The position numbers and the translations under genes are program-made. 64,000 nt of DNA from Panulirus ornatus (taxonomy: Eukaryota > Arthropoda > Malacostraca > Decapoda > Palinuridae): assembly GCF_036320965.1 (NCBI RefSeq), contig NC_092225.1, positions 72,391,108-72,455,107 on the forward strand, in the 5' to 3' direction. This document shows, one piece after another, positions 33,185-43,908 of this stretch. Each line of letters opens with the position of its first letter. The first letter of the stretch is position 1. The notes beneath the pieces are model-generated. The model was not told the origin of the DNA. It worked only from the letters and a program-made list of their open reading frames with translations, and did no database searches.

Positions 33185-34020
33185 CTATCTACCTCAGGTG
33201 CTCCTAACATGTAAGGAGCGGTCCGTGCCTGTGTGCTGGTTCCCTCCCGCACCACCGCTCTTCACCAACAACTTCCTCCATCATAATGACATCCCGTAAG
33301 TAACCCTCTTTCCCTCAGGCCTTCCGTTACTCACTCTCCTAACCCCAGTGGCCTCCGGCTCCCTGCCTCCTTACCCCTTCCACATCTCTGGCGCACTGGT
33401 AAATGTCTCCACCCTCGTTCGTCTCCCACCAGTTCTGTCACTATGTTCAGGGGGGTTCCTTCTAGCCTTCCAATCCTCCCTTTACCGTATATACCCACCT
33501 GTTGATTTGCCAGTCCTCCAGGATAATGACTGCACACCAATCCTTACAGCAACTCTCGCCCATCCTTCGTCTGACGTGGTGGCACACCAAGTATAAGTGA
33601 CACTCGCTTTTCTGCCTAATATTTCTCCTTCTATTTGTCCCCCTGACACTTTCTTCTCATTATGACTTTTCTTCTCCCTAACCACCCTCCACTTTTTCCC
33701 CCTTCCTTCCTCTCTCTTCCACCCTTGTCTCGTCCTTCTCAAATCCTTTTGTTAAGTCTCTCTCCGCCTCTGTCTCTCCGTCCGTCCGTCCCTCCCTCTC
33801 GCTGTGTATGTCTTCATTATTTCCCACATAACTTGGTAATTACCGCCACACTCTCGTTCTGCCTCACCTCCAGCGTGCTTACCCTCGACGCCCTCCACTA
33901 CTGTCCTCCTCCTCCTCAACAACACAAATACATATTTCTTAAAGTTTCTCGTCTTATCTACCGTGTCTTTCCCTATGATCTCATCTGCTCACTTCCCTAC
34001 CCTCAACGCGGGGTTATTCC

Positions 34021-34021
<1 letters not shown>
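33183..34021. other. Pyrimidine-rich unique sequence, no gene seen
   Basis: C/T-rich plus strand, especially 33660-33800. No similarity to known proteins recognised in any frame. Confidence 0.5.
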
Positions 34022-34055
<34 letters not shown>

Positions 34056-34069
34056 AATCCCAAGGACAG

Positions 34070-34144
<75 letters not shown>
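34022..34144. repeat. (AC)14 and (CT)37 microsatellites
   Basis: AC run at 34022-34050 and CT run at 34070-34144. Confidence 0.95.
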
Positions 34145-34145
<1 letters not shown>

Positions 34146-34250
34146 ATCCCACCTCCCACACACACTGGTAAACCACGGACAACGTTCGCCCATCTCCATT
34201 CTTGACTTCCATGAATTTACCAGCGGGGGATAACATTCCCTCACCCGTCT

Positions 34251-34255
<5 letters not shown>

Positions 34256-34283
<28 letters not shown>
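34256..34283. repeat. (AC)14 microsatellite
   Basis: Perfect AC run. Confidence 0.95.
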
Positions 34284-34286
<3 letters not shown>

Positions 34287-34552
34287 TTCCCCAGAGCAAT
34301 CCCTCTCACCGGCATAATGCTAATCCCCCCGCCCGTCAAATGAATCCCCCTTACCCCCCACGCCCCACAAGCATTCGACTACGCCCCCCCGGTATAATGC
34401 TAATGATATCGCTGTTTTTAATACTCAACCTCACACATCGAGGTAACGAGAACTTCTCACGGGCATTACACCCGCACCTCACCGGGGCAAGAGCAATGCC
34501 ATCGGTCCATCTTAATTCCCCTGAAGGTTTACCACAAATCCCCACCACCTTC

Positions 34553-34583
<31 letters not shown>

Positions 34584-34609
34584 TTAATAATAATAATAAT
34601 CAATAATAG
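34553..34609. repeat. (AAT)~18 microsatellite
   Basis: Trinucleotide run with a few interruptions. Confidence 0.95.
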
Positions 34610-34885
34610 ATAATCGACCGGCCTTCAACCTAGCTTAGTGATGTAATAAGTAAGTAAACACGGAATATTCTTGGCTTTGTGAAGACAGGATGCAAGGGAT
34701 ATATAATGAGGAGCTGAAGATTATGAGGTAGTGATGAGGAGAGTGTGGTAAAGATGGAAATGTGGTGAGGATAAGGGTGTAGTTAAGATAAGGGTGTGGT
34801 GAGAAGGTAAGATAGTGAAGATGACGATGTATTAAAGTTTCATGAAGATGAGTGTGTTGTCTGACCCTTAAAACAGTCCAAACTA

Positions 34886-34925
34886 GACCCTCCAACGAAG
34901 CTACCTCGCTGACGCAGGAGGTGGA
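34886..34925 (+). mobile_element. Possible remnant of the LINE/SINE tail
   Basis: GCTACCTCGCTGACGCAGGA matches the shared tail of the SINE-like element and LINE. Flanking sequence is not recognisable. Confidence 0.4.
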
Positions 34926-35004
34926 GATGCTGTTTCCTGCGGGGCGGGGTGGCGCCGGGAATGGATGATGGCAAGCAAGTGCGAATATATCCATTTGTGT
35001 ATCA

Positions 35005-35127
35005 CATAATGCCCTATGAAAACAAGGGATCGAACCCGGGATATTTGAGTGGTAGTTGGGAACGTTGACCGTCCAACTACCACGAAAATGTCCCGAGTTC
35101 GAGTCCTTACTGTCGGAGAGCATTATG
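35005..35127. other. Imperfect 55-bp inverted repeat with tRNA-box-B-like arms
   Basis: The left arm (35005-35060) contains CATAATGC, GGGATCGAACCCGGGA and GTGGTAGTTGG. The right arm (35072-35127) contains the matching CCAACTACCAC, TCCCGAGTTCGAGTCCTTA and GCATTATG. Most positions pair, around a loop of about 11 bp. Each arm carries a TTCGA core like a pol III box B. Confidence 0.8.
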
Positions 35128-35173
35128 CGTCCTATAAAAGTGCCCGGTCATAAGCACTATATTCGTGTACACG

Positions 35174-35180
<7 letters not shown>

Positions 35181-35272
<92 letters not shown>

Positions 35273-35283
35273 CTCTCTCTCTC
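35181..35283. repeat. (AT)45 followed by a short CT run
   Basis: AT run 35181-35271, CT run to 35283, directly at the truncated 5' side of LINE copy C. Confidence 0.95.
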
Positions 35284-35284
35284 C

Positions 35285-35998
35285 AGAAAAACTGGAGGAA
35301 GTGAAGTGTTTTAGATATCTGGGAGTGGATCTGGCAGCGGATGGAACCATGGAAGCGGAAGTGAATCATAGGGTGGGGGAGGGGGCGAAAGTTCTGAGAG
35401 AGATGAAGAATGTGTGGAAGTCGAGGACATTATCTCGGAAAGCAAAAAAGGGTATGTTTGAAGGAATAGTGGTTCCAACAATGTTATATAGTTGCGAGGC
35501 GTGGGCTATGGATAGAGTTGTGTGGAGGAGGGTGGATGTGCTGAAAATGAGATGTTTGAGGACAATATGTGGTGTGAGGTGGTTTGATCAAGTAAGTAAT
35601 AATAGGGTAAAAGAGACGTGTGGTAATAAAAAGAGTGTGGTTGAGAGAGCAGAAGAGGGTGTTCTGAAATGGTTTGGTCACTCGGAGAGAATGAGTGAGG
35701 AAACATTGACCAAGAGGATATATGTGTCAGAGGTGGAGGGAACGAAGAGAAGTGGGAGACCAAATTGGAGGTGGAAAGATGGAGTGAAAAAGATTTTGAG
35801 TGATCGGGGCTTGAACATGCAGGAGGGTGAAAGTCGTGCAAGGAATAGAGTGAATTGGAACGATGTGGTATACCGGGGTCGACGTGCTGTGAATGGATTG
35901 AACCAGGGCGTGTAAAGCGTCTGGGGTAAACCATGGAAAGTTCTGTGGGGCCTGGATGTGGAAAGGGAGCTGTGGTTTCAGTGCATTATACATGACAG
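35285..35998 (+). mobile_element. Non-LTR retrotransposon (RTE-like), 5'-truncated diverged copy C
   Basis: Contains the C-terminal RT coding region and, after CCATGGAAAG, a 3' segment (TTCTGTGGGGCCTGGATGTG, then GCATTATACATGACAGCT) that copies A, B and D lack. It then runs into TA and GT tracts. A tail-like segment at 36181-36236 may be the rest of the same insertion. Confidence 0.88.
35286..35915 (+). pseudogene. Reverse-transcriptase C-terminal fragment, LINE copy C
   Basis: About 209 residues remain, from the [19 protein letters not shown] segment to the C terminus. There is no start codon; the frame runs in from the AT tract. The most diverged copy: YSCEAW for YGCEAW, VVWRRVDVLKM for [21 protein letters not shown] for [10 protein letters not shown]. 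The usual TGA after YRG is changed to CGA, adding about 15 codons before TAA. No internal stops, and no catalytic motifs. Confidence 0.82.
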
Positions 35999-36130
<132 letters not shown>

Positions 36131-36180
36131 GTACATGATTGTGCGTGTAAGTGTATATATATGTGTGTATATGAGCGGTG

Positions 36181-36246
36181 GGGTCTTTCTTCGTCTGTTC
36201 CGTGACACTAGCTCGCTAACACAGGAAACGGCGATGGAGTTTAATA
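36181..36246 (+). mobile_element. Diverged LINE 3' tail
   Basis: CTTCGTCTGTTCCGTGACAC then TAGCTCGCTAACACAGGAAA match the shared LINE/SINE tail, followed by AAATAAATAAAG and an A-rich microsatellite. Probably the 3' end of copy C. Confidence 0.6.
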
Positions 36247-36293
36247 AATAAATAAAGAACAACAACAACAACAACAATAATAACAACAACAAC

Positions 36294-36337
<44 letters not shown>

Positions 36338-36359
36338 CAATAATAATAATAACAATAAT
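36247..36359. repeat. (AAC)/(AAT) trinucleotide repeat
   Basis: Mixed AAC and AAT triplets of about 105 bp following the LINE tail, in the position expected for an expanded poly(A)-like tail. Confidence 0.93.
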
Positions 36360-36690
36360 TCACCGAAAAAAAATGAGTGGAGTTAAAGTAAAGATCTTTA
36401 AACACCAAGACTGGTGTCATGTTGTCTACTGATCAGTGGCGACGTTTTTTGGTTGGGAATGGAACTGTTCTTGTAACGGTGTAGTGTGTGCGAGCTGGGG
36501 TGGGTTCGATGCTGCCGCTGTCTTGCCTTAAATGCAACCCGGGGACGAGGGATATCAAGTGGTGGCGCGGATGATGATGTAGTAACTTCCCCCCACAACT
36601 CTTGGATGAGGTCCAGATGATGATGGCTATGCCATGCTGGACGCAAAGGTGAGGCACTGCAATGTGGCGGATGGCTTCCAGAAGCGTACC
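36360..36690. other. Unique sequence, no gene seen
   Basis: Nothing recognised beyond low-complexity open frames. Confidence 0.45.
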
Positions 36691-36820
36691 GTGTGTGTGT
36701 GTGTGTGTGTGTGTGGCAAGGTAATTACCTGTTTGAAATTACTTACCTCTACAGTAATGGGATGAAGTTCTACACTCGTGGGGGCCCCACACGTGTGTGT
36801 GTGTGTGTGGGTGTGTGTGT
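36691..36820 (+). repeat. Short interspersed sequence between two GT tracts
   Basis: GT runs at 36691-36715 and 36792-36820 bracket a segment with GTAATTACCTGTTTGAAATT and CACTCGTGGGGGCCCCAC. The GTAATTACCT word also occurs at 24088. It looks like a small dispersed repeat; its class is unknown. Confidence 0.4.
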
Positions 36821-38104
36821 TTTACCCGTAATCAAATATGTATGGTGAGAAAACTTTATCTCTCCATTTCCTATCAATTCATGTCAGAGATAAAAGTCCC
36901 CCCATCAAAGCAACGCCCGAAAAAAAATGGCAGGGGGACAAACGACACAGAGAGAAAACAAAGAACAAAGAGGAAAAAGGGGGAAAAAAAGAGTCGAGAG
37001 ACGAGATGTAAAGAAAGAAAGAAAAAATGGTGTGTATCGTGAACACTGGCAGAATATATCAACCCTAGTAAGGCAGGTGAGAGTCTGAGGCAGACAAAGA
37101 GACCTACAAACCCATGACACGGAGAGCAAGATATGGACGGACCCACGGTATTGCTGGACTACCACCACCAACCAACCACCTCCTCACCTGCCTGCCACTC
37201 CCAGTGTGCATCTCTCCGCTGCTCTCCCAGGCCACAAGTGAATGTTATGCTCGTACACTCTCATCTCCCCTGGTTTGGTCTACCGACCCACCGTGCCCTC
37301 CTGAACTTAACGGTCGCAATCAAGCTTCCCTCTAGCTTTTGTTACCTCCTAATTAAGGCCGGTATAAGACTACCATCTTCTGCCCGTATCTCAAGTCGTC
37401 TTGTTTCAGACAGCAGAGCCGTGTTTGCCGTAAGTCGTCTGGCCTCCACGTCTTGAAATGTTTCCTCAGTTACGGAGGCCAAACCGAAGTGGGTATTGAA
37501 TATCTTGAATAAATTATCCATGCAAATGAAGACCACTCAGACACTGGACGAGACATGGCTCGCCTCTCACAAGAAAAACCAACTCCAATATGGTTTTGAG
37601 TTACGTACTTATGTGCGATTCTAACGCTAGCTCTTTTTATTTCTATTTTTTGTCTCTCACAAATGGACTCCTCTCGTTGGTTTCCTACAACGTGGGAATC
37701 ATAGCTCGGTTTCGCTTCATTGTTTCCATCACCTGACATTTGTTCAGGCTGGAGGGTATATACATACCTGGCCAAATACTGGGACGTGTTCACATCTACC
37801 TGTTTGATGACACCATCAGGAAGCACAAATGCACTCCACTCTCTCATTTGCCTGGTGTGTCCCGCCAACATACTATCTATAATTTCAATTTCCAGGTTAT
37901 AATAGCCCACCCATTTTTACCCCCATTTACTCTACACATCTGATTCAATTTACCCGTCTTAACATCCCCTTAACTTCCATCCTACGGGAGCTTACGTCCC
38001 TCCTCACATAAGTCTGTATACAACGACACATCGCTGACCGTGACTCTCGAACAAAAAACCACTTACTTCCTCAACAGCTGCCCTCCACGACAGACTCTAC
38101 TGAG

Positions 38105-38107
<3 letters not shown>
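36821..38107. other. Unique sequence, no gene supported
   Basis: Purine-rich at 36920-37030. A 146-codon open frame on the minus strand (37470-37910) has mixed, protein-like composition but no motif I recognise, and no evident splice context. I leave it as unsupported. Confidence 0.45.

Positions 38108-38139
<32 letters not shown>
38108..38139. repeat. (GT)16 microsatellite
   Basis: Perfect GT run. Confidence 0.95.
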
Positions 38140-38140
<1 letters not shown>

Positions 38141-38186
38141 GCGGGAGAGAGTTTTATTACACTCGTTTACCCCCGTCTCTTAACTT

Positions 38187-38192
<6 letters not shown>

Positions 38193-38257
<65 letters not shown>
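38193..38257. repeat. (TA)32 microsatellite
   Basis: Perfect TA run. Confidence 0.95.
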
Positions 38258-38259
<2 letters not shown>

Positions 38260-39104
38260 CAGAGTCGACTTCATCGTCAACATCAAATGTAATGTTGACA
38301 TCCAACACACAGACGGACAGACAACAGGACATATGAACCAGTTCATCAAGGCCTCATATGCTCCCCCAAACGACGGCCGTTGTGATAACAGAGAATAGAG
38401 TAACAAGGTGAACGACACACACACGGGAATGTCAGTTCAGCCACAGGCACGACACAATTCAGTAATAATCACATACTCGCAAAGGAATCTTGAAAGTAGG
38501 AAAGCACAGGGGAACAGCAAGAGGTAGACAGGAGAAGCAACAGCGATAAAGACGGTGTTTAATAAGTAATCGAGATCATATAACAACTCAGGGCGACGCG
38601 ACGAATGGCAGCCAAGCTACAGCAGAACACGCTGTACAAAAACCAAATCAAAAACATACAACCAAGACTGGACGGACGTCCTGGTGTAGCCCGACAGGGG
38701 AAAAAGATAAGACTAGGGAGGAATTTAGCGACGGTCGTAAAGATGTAATTAAGCAGGAGGAAGAATAGAAAAAAAAAGAAACAGAAAATACGATGGTTGT
38801 AAAGTTGAGGCAGCGGCTCGTGACACTATATAAACAACGGTAGATTTAACGTTAGCCAAGACTGAGTACAACAGGAACAGATCAGGGTAAACTGAGATGG
38901 AGAGATGCAACAGGAAAATGGTCGACCTTCAGAGAGAAAGAAAAATAAGACTGTCTAGTTGTAGAGGCAGTTTTGTAAAGGGCAGGATATCTTTCCATGA
39001 ATGAAAGGTCTGCTGATATGCCAAAGGAAGATTTTTGGTTTCATACTGAAGGCTCCAGTCACGGTGAAGAATCCACATCAAGGACGAGTCTTAATTGAAA
39101 TAGA
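38258..39104. other. Unique, purine-leaning sequence, possibly old LINE 3' region
   Basis: Lies downstream (minus strand) of the decayed RT at 39105-40335 and may hold its 3' untranslated region. No independent feature seen. Confidence 0.4.
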
Positions 39105-40335
39105 GGAAGAATTATGAAAGAGAAAAAGAAGAGAAAAGTGAACGTATTAACGAATTTTGAAGGAAGGAAAAAACCTGTCTTTCAAAACGTGCCAGTTCAT
39201 AGATTTTGGGAAAGACATGAGAGAGTAGAGTTCCAAAGCTTCGAGATGTAGAGAAAGAAATAGTTATCAAAACGGCCCACCCTTCAGTTGCCAACGGCTA
39301 CACAGTAATCATGTGACGCAGCAGCTTGCCGGTTATTGTGTGGTCAAGCTAATGACACAAGCAGCCAGCTCTTGGGAGCTAAAACTAAAGTCACATCTAT
39401 GTAAGACTGAAAATGAACCAACATTGCAACGTAGGAGCAAGAGAGTCAACTTTGGAAGATAGCCTAGGATAGTTTTATAAGTCGGACCGATCTCGACTCA
39501 ACTGTGTCAAGTAAGGATGCAGAACTAGAACCACCCCAGATGTGAGAGCAGTACTCCATACAAGGATGTATCAATCCTTTGTGTAAACGGAGGAAGTGTT
39601 CAAATGAGAAGAAATTCCGACTTCTAAACCGGACACGCAGTTTCTTAGAGGCAGAATTAGCTATTCACTTAATGTGGGGTTTCCAAGAAAGAGTTCATGT
39701 TACAGTAATACCAAGTAGGTTCACTGAGTCAAGAGGTGGACTTACAGAACCGTTAAAGGAAAGACGAGAATTGCGAAGATTTCGATAGACAGATGGGTAG
39801 AAACTGGGTTTTGGAGGCATTAAACTTAACTAGATTTCGTCTACCCCACTGAGATAACCTGTTCAAGTCTGAGTTTATTGAGAAAGTTGTGTTAAGACGA
39901 GATGCAGATCGAGTGAAAGAAAAAGGAGCAGAAATGAAAGATGCGTGTTGATCATTTATCGAACAAAGGAAATCGTTGATGAAAAAGGGAAAAAAGTGTC
40001 GAGGACAGGCCAGAACCTTGAGGGACACTGCTGTCGACGGAGAAAGGGTGGAAGGTTGATCCAACAACCACAGAGATAGATCGGCCGGAAAGGAAGCTAG
40101 ATAGGAAAGAGCAAAGTGAGGGAAGGAAGCTAAAAGAAGGGAGCTTAGAGACGAGACTCTGACGCCATACCTTGTCAAAAGCTTTTAATATGTCAAGGTC
40201 AAATGCAAAAGACTCGCTAAAATCTTTCAGGGATGACCAGACATTAGTAAGACATAAAAGAATATAAACAGTTGATCTCGCGTTACGAAAGTCATATTGG
40301 TCATCAGAGAGAAGATTGAGTGGTTAAGTAAGGTG
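39105..40335 (-). pseudogene. Decayed Jockey/CR1-like reverse transcriptase
   Basis: A second, unrelated non-LTR lineage on the minus strand, broken by stops and frameshifts. Visible in order: QYDFRNARST (the QYGFR-type motif, about 40325-40290), DILKAFDKVW (motif A, about 40190), SVPQGSGLSSTLFSLFINDF (motif B, about 40030), then SINSDLNRLSQWGRRNLVKF and NASKTQ (after motif C), a YCSHIWGGSS-like segment (about 39540) and an LSHVFPKIYELARFERQV-like C terminus (about 39210). Motif C (the ADD box) should fall between motif B and SINSDL but is replaced by unrelated residues around 39920-39960. Clearly inactive. Assignment to Jockey or CR1 is by motif style. Confidence 0.75.
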
Positions 40336-40377
40336 TGAGGTCTTTCAAAACCTGTTCTGACATAAATTCCTTTCAGT

Positions 40378-40565
40378 GTGGTCAACACCTTAGGTCCGAG
40401 GGGTAAAACCCTTGACCACGACAACACGATCTTTGACAACGAGAGCACGATCACTGGCTATGACGGCGTGATCTCTGGCATGACTCTTGAGGTTATAATG
40501 AAAGACCAAACCATCACATCCCAGAGTATTACCGTCGTGCTGTGGGATCGTCCCATGGTATTGGG
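40378..40565. repeat. Foldback-like element, locus 3
   Basis: Left words ACCCTTGACCACGACAACAC and CACGATCACTGG; the core TATGACGGCGTGATCTCTGG then CATGACTCTTGAGGTTATA aligns with the centre at 28270-28310; right word TTACCGTCGTGCTGTGGGAT. Same order and polarity change as loci 1 and 2, but diverged. Confidence 0.55.
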
Positions 40566-40926
40566 AAAAGGAGGATGAGGGGTAAAGCAACATGGCTGTT
40601 CTTTTCACAGAGCTGGAAGTCTCCGCAACTCCATCTGTGTCCAAAAAATGAAACGATTAGTCTCAACCTGGCTGTACATGTCCTAACCTAGGATAAGTTA
40701 GCTTGCATTTGGCGAGGCAGTTTTAAAAATAGTCTCCCCCAAAATACACCACAGAGCCTGCAGGAGTAAGTTGGCCTGCCGACAGCTCTAGTGGTCTCCA
40801 TCACCCACGGCTGCTCCTGGCTCCACTGCCTCCCGCAGCTGGTGTACATAAAAGAAAATGTAATCATCGATGCTGGGAGTTCCGGTACCGGAAACATCAG
40901 GCAACGCTGGAAGAGCAATGCCGCTG

Positions 40927-40954
40927 GTGTGTGTGTGTGTGTGTGTGTGTGTGT
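40927..40954. repeat. (GT)14 microsatellite
   Basis: Perfect GT run. Confidence 0.95.
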
Positions 40955-41197
40955 CTTGACGCTGGTGTAAATCTGTTCACCTGATAATGTAAAATAGTGA
41001 TAGTCGTCAACGTATGTGGCTACCTGCTCAGGAGAGGATATAAAGCTTCATCTTGCTGCAGACGCGTCAACATGCATCATCGTAAGGTGCTCAACAATCA
41101 TCATGAAAGGCCAGGCGTCAGGAGAGAGTGGAGGAGGCATTACTCTCCCGCGTGTCAAAAGACGAGCACCTTTGCCGCCCTCTCACAGCACGGCTGC

Positions 41198-41200
<3 letters not shown>

Positions 41201-41260
<60 letters not shown>
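41201..41260. repeat. (GT)30 microsatellite
   Basis: Perfect GT run. Confidence 0.95.
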
Positions 41261-41262
<2 letters not shown>

Positions 41263-41590
41263 TCTCATCACCACGATCCACCGTGGCTCCAGCATGAGAG
41301 ATGCTCGCTGGATGCGACACGGGGTGGGGTCGGGTGTGTGGGGTGGGCCGGGCTGCCGCACCACCTCCCACCTCACCGCCTGTTATCAATAACAGGTGGT
41401 AACATAACAGTGAGCGATGCACCAGATATATACGACCTCTCCCAGGAACTGCTTGCTTATTCGCTGTGAGGTATGTACGTACGTGAGCGCGAGCAATGCC
41501 AGCGCATTCGTAGGAATGATACAAATTTCAAAGCTGCTTCATTATATAAACTGACGGGATGTCTCATCACTCTTACACCAACATGGACTG

Positions 41591-41591
<1 letters not shown>

Positions 41592-41629
<38 letters not shown>
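41592..41629. repeat. (AC)18 microsatellite
   Basis: Perfect AC run. Confidence 0.95.
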
Positions 41630-41631
<2 letters not shown>

Positions 41632-41759
41632 TATTGCTTAAGTCGTAAATCGTCCAGTCCTTGAGGGAGTGGGAGGTGGATAGAACTGAATGGTTTACTA
41701 ATTCATTCTCGCCTACAGACATAACCGGGTATATTCCTGTATGTCGACCCGGTCAGCAC

Positions 41760-41876
41760 GGACGGTACGAACCAGTGATCATCCACGATACGACCCAAGG
41801 GGATGGCGACCCGGCCCCGCGACCTGACCCACACCAGGTCGTCACACTTCCTGGGTCGTACTGTCGTCCTCAAGGA
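41760..41876. repeat. Foldback-like element, locus 4
   Basis: ATACGACCCAAGG (41789-41801) faces CCTGGGTCGTACTGTCGTCC (from 41850) around GACCTG (41821-41826) and CAGGTC (41835-41840). The arm words match those of loci 1-3. The core is shorter. Confidence 0.5.
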
Positions 41877-41964
41877 GTTTAACATAACGAATAAAAAAAT
41901 AATAAAAATAATAATGATACGTAATAAACCATACGAGCAGCACAGTAGATGGAACATCAACAAT

Positions 41965-42350
41965 GTTAAGATATGTTCCCTACCATCATCACCACCACCA
42001 CCACCCATCACCACCAACTGTGGCGCGTCTCCAACAAACGGGACGGAGAGTCTACCACACCAACACCACTCCAGCAACACCACCATCAACTGTCGTCCAG
42101 AGGCTACACCAGATTTCACCCATCGGCGTGGAAGCGCCAACATCACCACCACTCCAACAATGGCAATGTCACCATCACCACCACCATCACCACTGCCGCA
42201 AAGAGGCTCCCTCCACCACTCGCGGATGTAAACACCACCAATATCACCGCTGTCACCACCACTATCACCCACCCCCATCTCCACCACGACCTGGAGGCCT
42301 GCACCATATTTCCACTTGTGTTCTCCATCCATTAATAATGTGACTCATCC
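41965..42350. other. CAC/CAT-rich low-complexity sequence
   Basis: Irregular CACCACCAT triplets. Open frames on three frames encode His/Thr/Pro-rich strings and are not considered genes. Confidence 0.7.
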
Positions 42351-42519
42351 TTGCACGCTCGTTCGTCTCCATCACGCTCACTTATCACCTCTCCCGACGC
42401 TCTCATCGCCGCTCTTCACTCTCACTCCTTCATATCACTCTCCCTACACTGTAATATGTCTACGCTCGCTTATTTCAGTTCATACTCATTGACTCTCACG
42501 TTCACAGTGTTCTTCCACT

Positions 42520-42745
42520 CACCACTCTCCCTCTTATCTCATTTTCCCTCACAACTCTCCCTCTTATCTCATACTCCCTCACCACTCTCCCTCTTATCTC
42601 ATACTTCCTCACCACTCTCCCTCTTATCTCATACTCCCTCACCACTCTCCCTCTTATCTCATACTCCCTCACCACTCTCCCTCTTATCTCATTCTCCCTC
42701 ACCACTCTTCGCTCTTATCTCATTCTTCCCCACCACTCTCGGTCT
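42520..42745. repeat. 30-bp minisatellite
   Basis: About seven copies of a unit containing CTCTCCCTCTTATCTCATAC then TCCCTCACCA. Confidence 0.92.
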
Positions 42746-42749
42746 TATC

Positions 42750-42753
<4 letters not shown>

Positions 42754-42831
<78 letters not shown>
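42754..42831. repeat. (CT)39 microsatellite
   Basis: Perfect CT run following the 30-bp array. Confidence 0.95.
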
Positions 42832-42834
<3 letters not shown>

Positions 42835-43156
42835 TCACTTCCCTTCACTTCTTACTCTTACCTTTCCTTCCCTCCTTTATTCTCATTTTTCATATCCCAC
42901 ACTCCTTCATACCCATCCTCTCATCATTCACATTTCTCATAGTCATAGTATGTACACTAACCCTCGTAAAAGAGAATGGAAGTGCATGGCCGTATACCTT
43001 GTGAGAGGGAGTGCGTGTGATTGGGAGGAGGATAAGGGAAACCGGTGGGAGCTTAAACATAAAGTCCCTCATTTGGTTTTCATCCATCTCAATATCTCTT
43101 CTTTGCTCTTTATTCAACTCTCACCCTTTTTCTGCAACTCTGCTCTTCTCCTCACA

Positions 43157-43159
<3 letters not shown>

Positions 43160-43196
<37 letters not shown>
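43160..43196. repeat. (AC)18 microsatellite
   Basis: Perfect AC run. Confidence 0.95.
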
Positions 43197-43202
<6 letters not shown>

Positions 43203-43480
43203 GACCAGTTCCTGGAAAGATATAAGGCCAGAGCAACCAGAGGACACAACGTGTTATTTAATAATTCCATCTCCCCCTTTATCCTTCTGTATCCCTCTTC
43301 CTATCTTTATCCGCACCTCTCAGAGTGCCCTCACTGCCTGAAGGACCTCCTCAACCATCACCCCCCCCCTCTACCCTGGTAATCCCTGCCACCCTCGACA
43401 TTCTTACTCTCCCACCACTCACTCTCTCCCCTTAACCCATCTTCCTCTCCTGCCACTCTCTCTCTCTCCTCACCCCATTC

Positions 43481-43545
43481 ACGTTGGGTCTCGTTACTAT
43501 TTGGATGGGTGACCACCTGGAAGAACACCGGAAGCTGCTACCACA
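43481..43545 (+). pseudogene. 5S rRNA-derived sequence (3' half)
   Basis: ACGTTGGGTCTCGTTACTAT, TTGGATGGGTGACCACCTGG and AACACCGG match the second half of eukaryotic 5S rRNA in order and spacing, including the pol III box C / intermediate region (GGATGGGTGACC). The first half of the gene is absent; upstream is CT-rich. Substitutions (TTTGG for CTTGG, an extra GAA in the CCTGGGAA region) and the missing half exclude a functional gene. It could be a 5S-derived SINE or a truncated 5S pseudogene. Confidence 0.75.
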
Positions 43546-43712
43546 TGCGGTGAGCACTACGTGCCAGCCTTGCCTGGTGACAAAATCTTATCATAGGATC
43601 TACGTTGCTTCCTTTACTAAGCTCGGTCCCTCTCCTGAGTCTCAGGTCCCAGTGCTGGGCCCTGGCTGTCTCTCCTTCACATCGGCCGTTCCGAATGTTC
43701 CTCTATATCACA

Positions 43713-43908
43713 TATATACCATATGTTGTCTCTCAGATATACCATATGTTGTCTCTCATATATACCATATGTTGTCTCTCATATATACCATATGTTGTCT
43801 CTCAGATATACCATATGTTGTCTCTCATATATACCATATGTTGTCTCTCAGATATACCATATGTTGTCTCTCATAAATACCATATACTGTCTCTCATATA
43901 TCTTAATC
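43713..43908. repeat. 23-bp minisatellite
   Basis: About eight copies of a unit with CCATATGTTGTCTCTCAGAT plus ATA. One variable site (CAGATATA/CATATATA) is scattered among the units. Confidence 0.92.

Noticed and set aside
35175..35285. Tyr-Ile repeat fused to the LINE copy C frame as an N-terminus
   Set aside because: It is translation of the (AT)n microsatellite into the truncated LINE frame.
37470..37910. 146-codon minus-strand open frame with protein-like composition
   Set aside because: No domain or motif recognised and no splice or promoter context. Could be revisited if RNA evidence exists.
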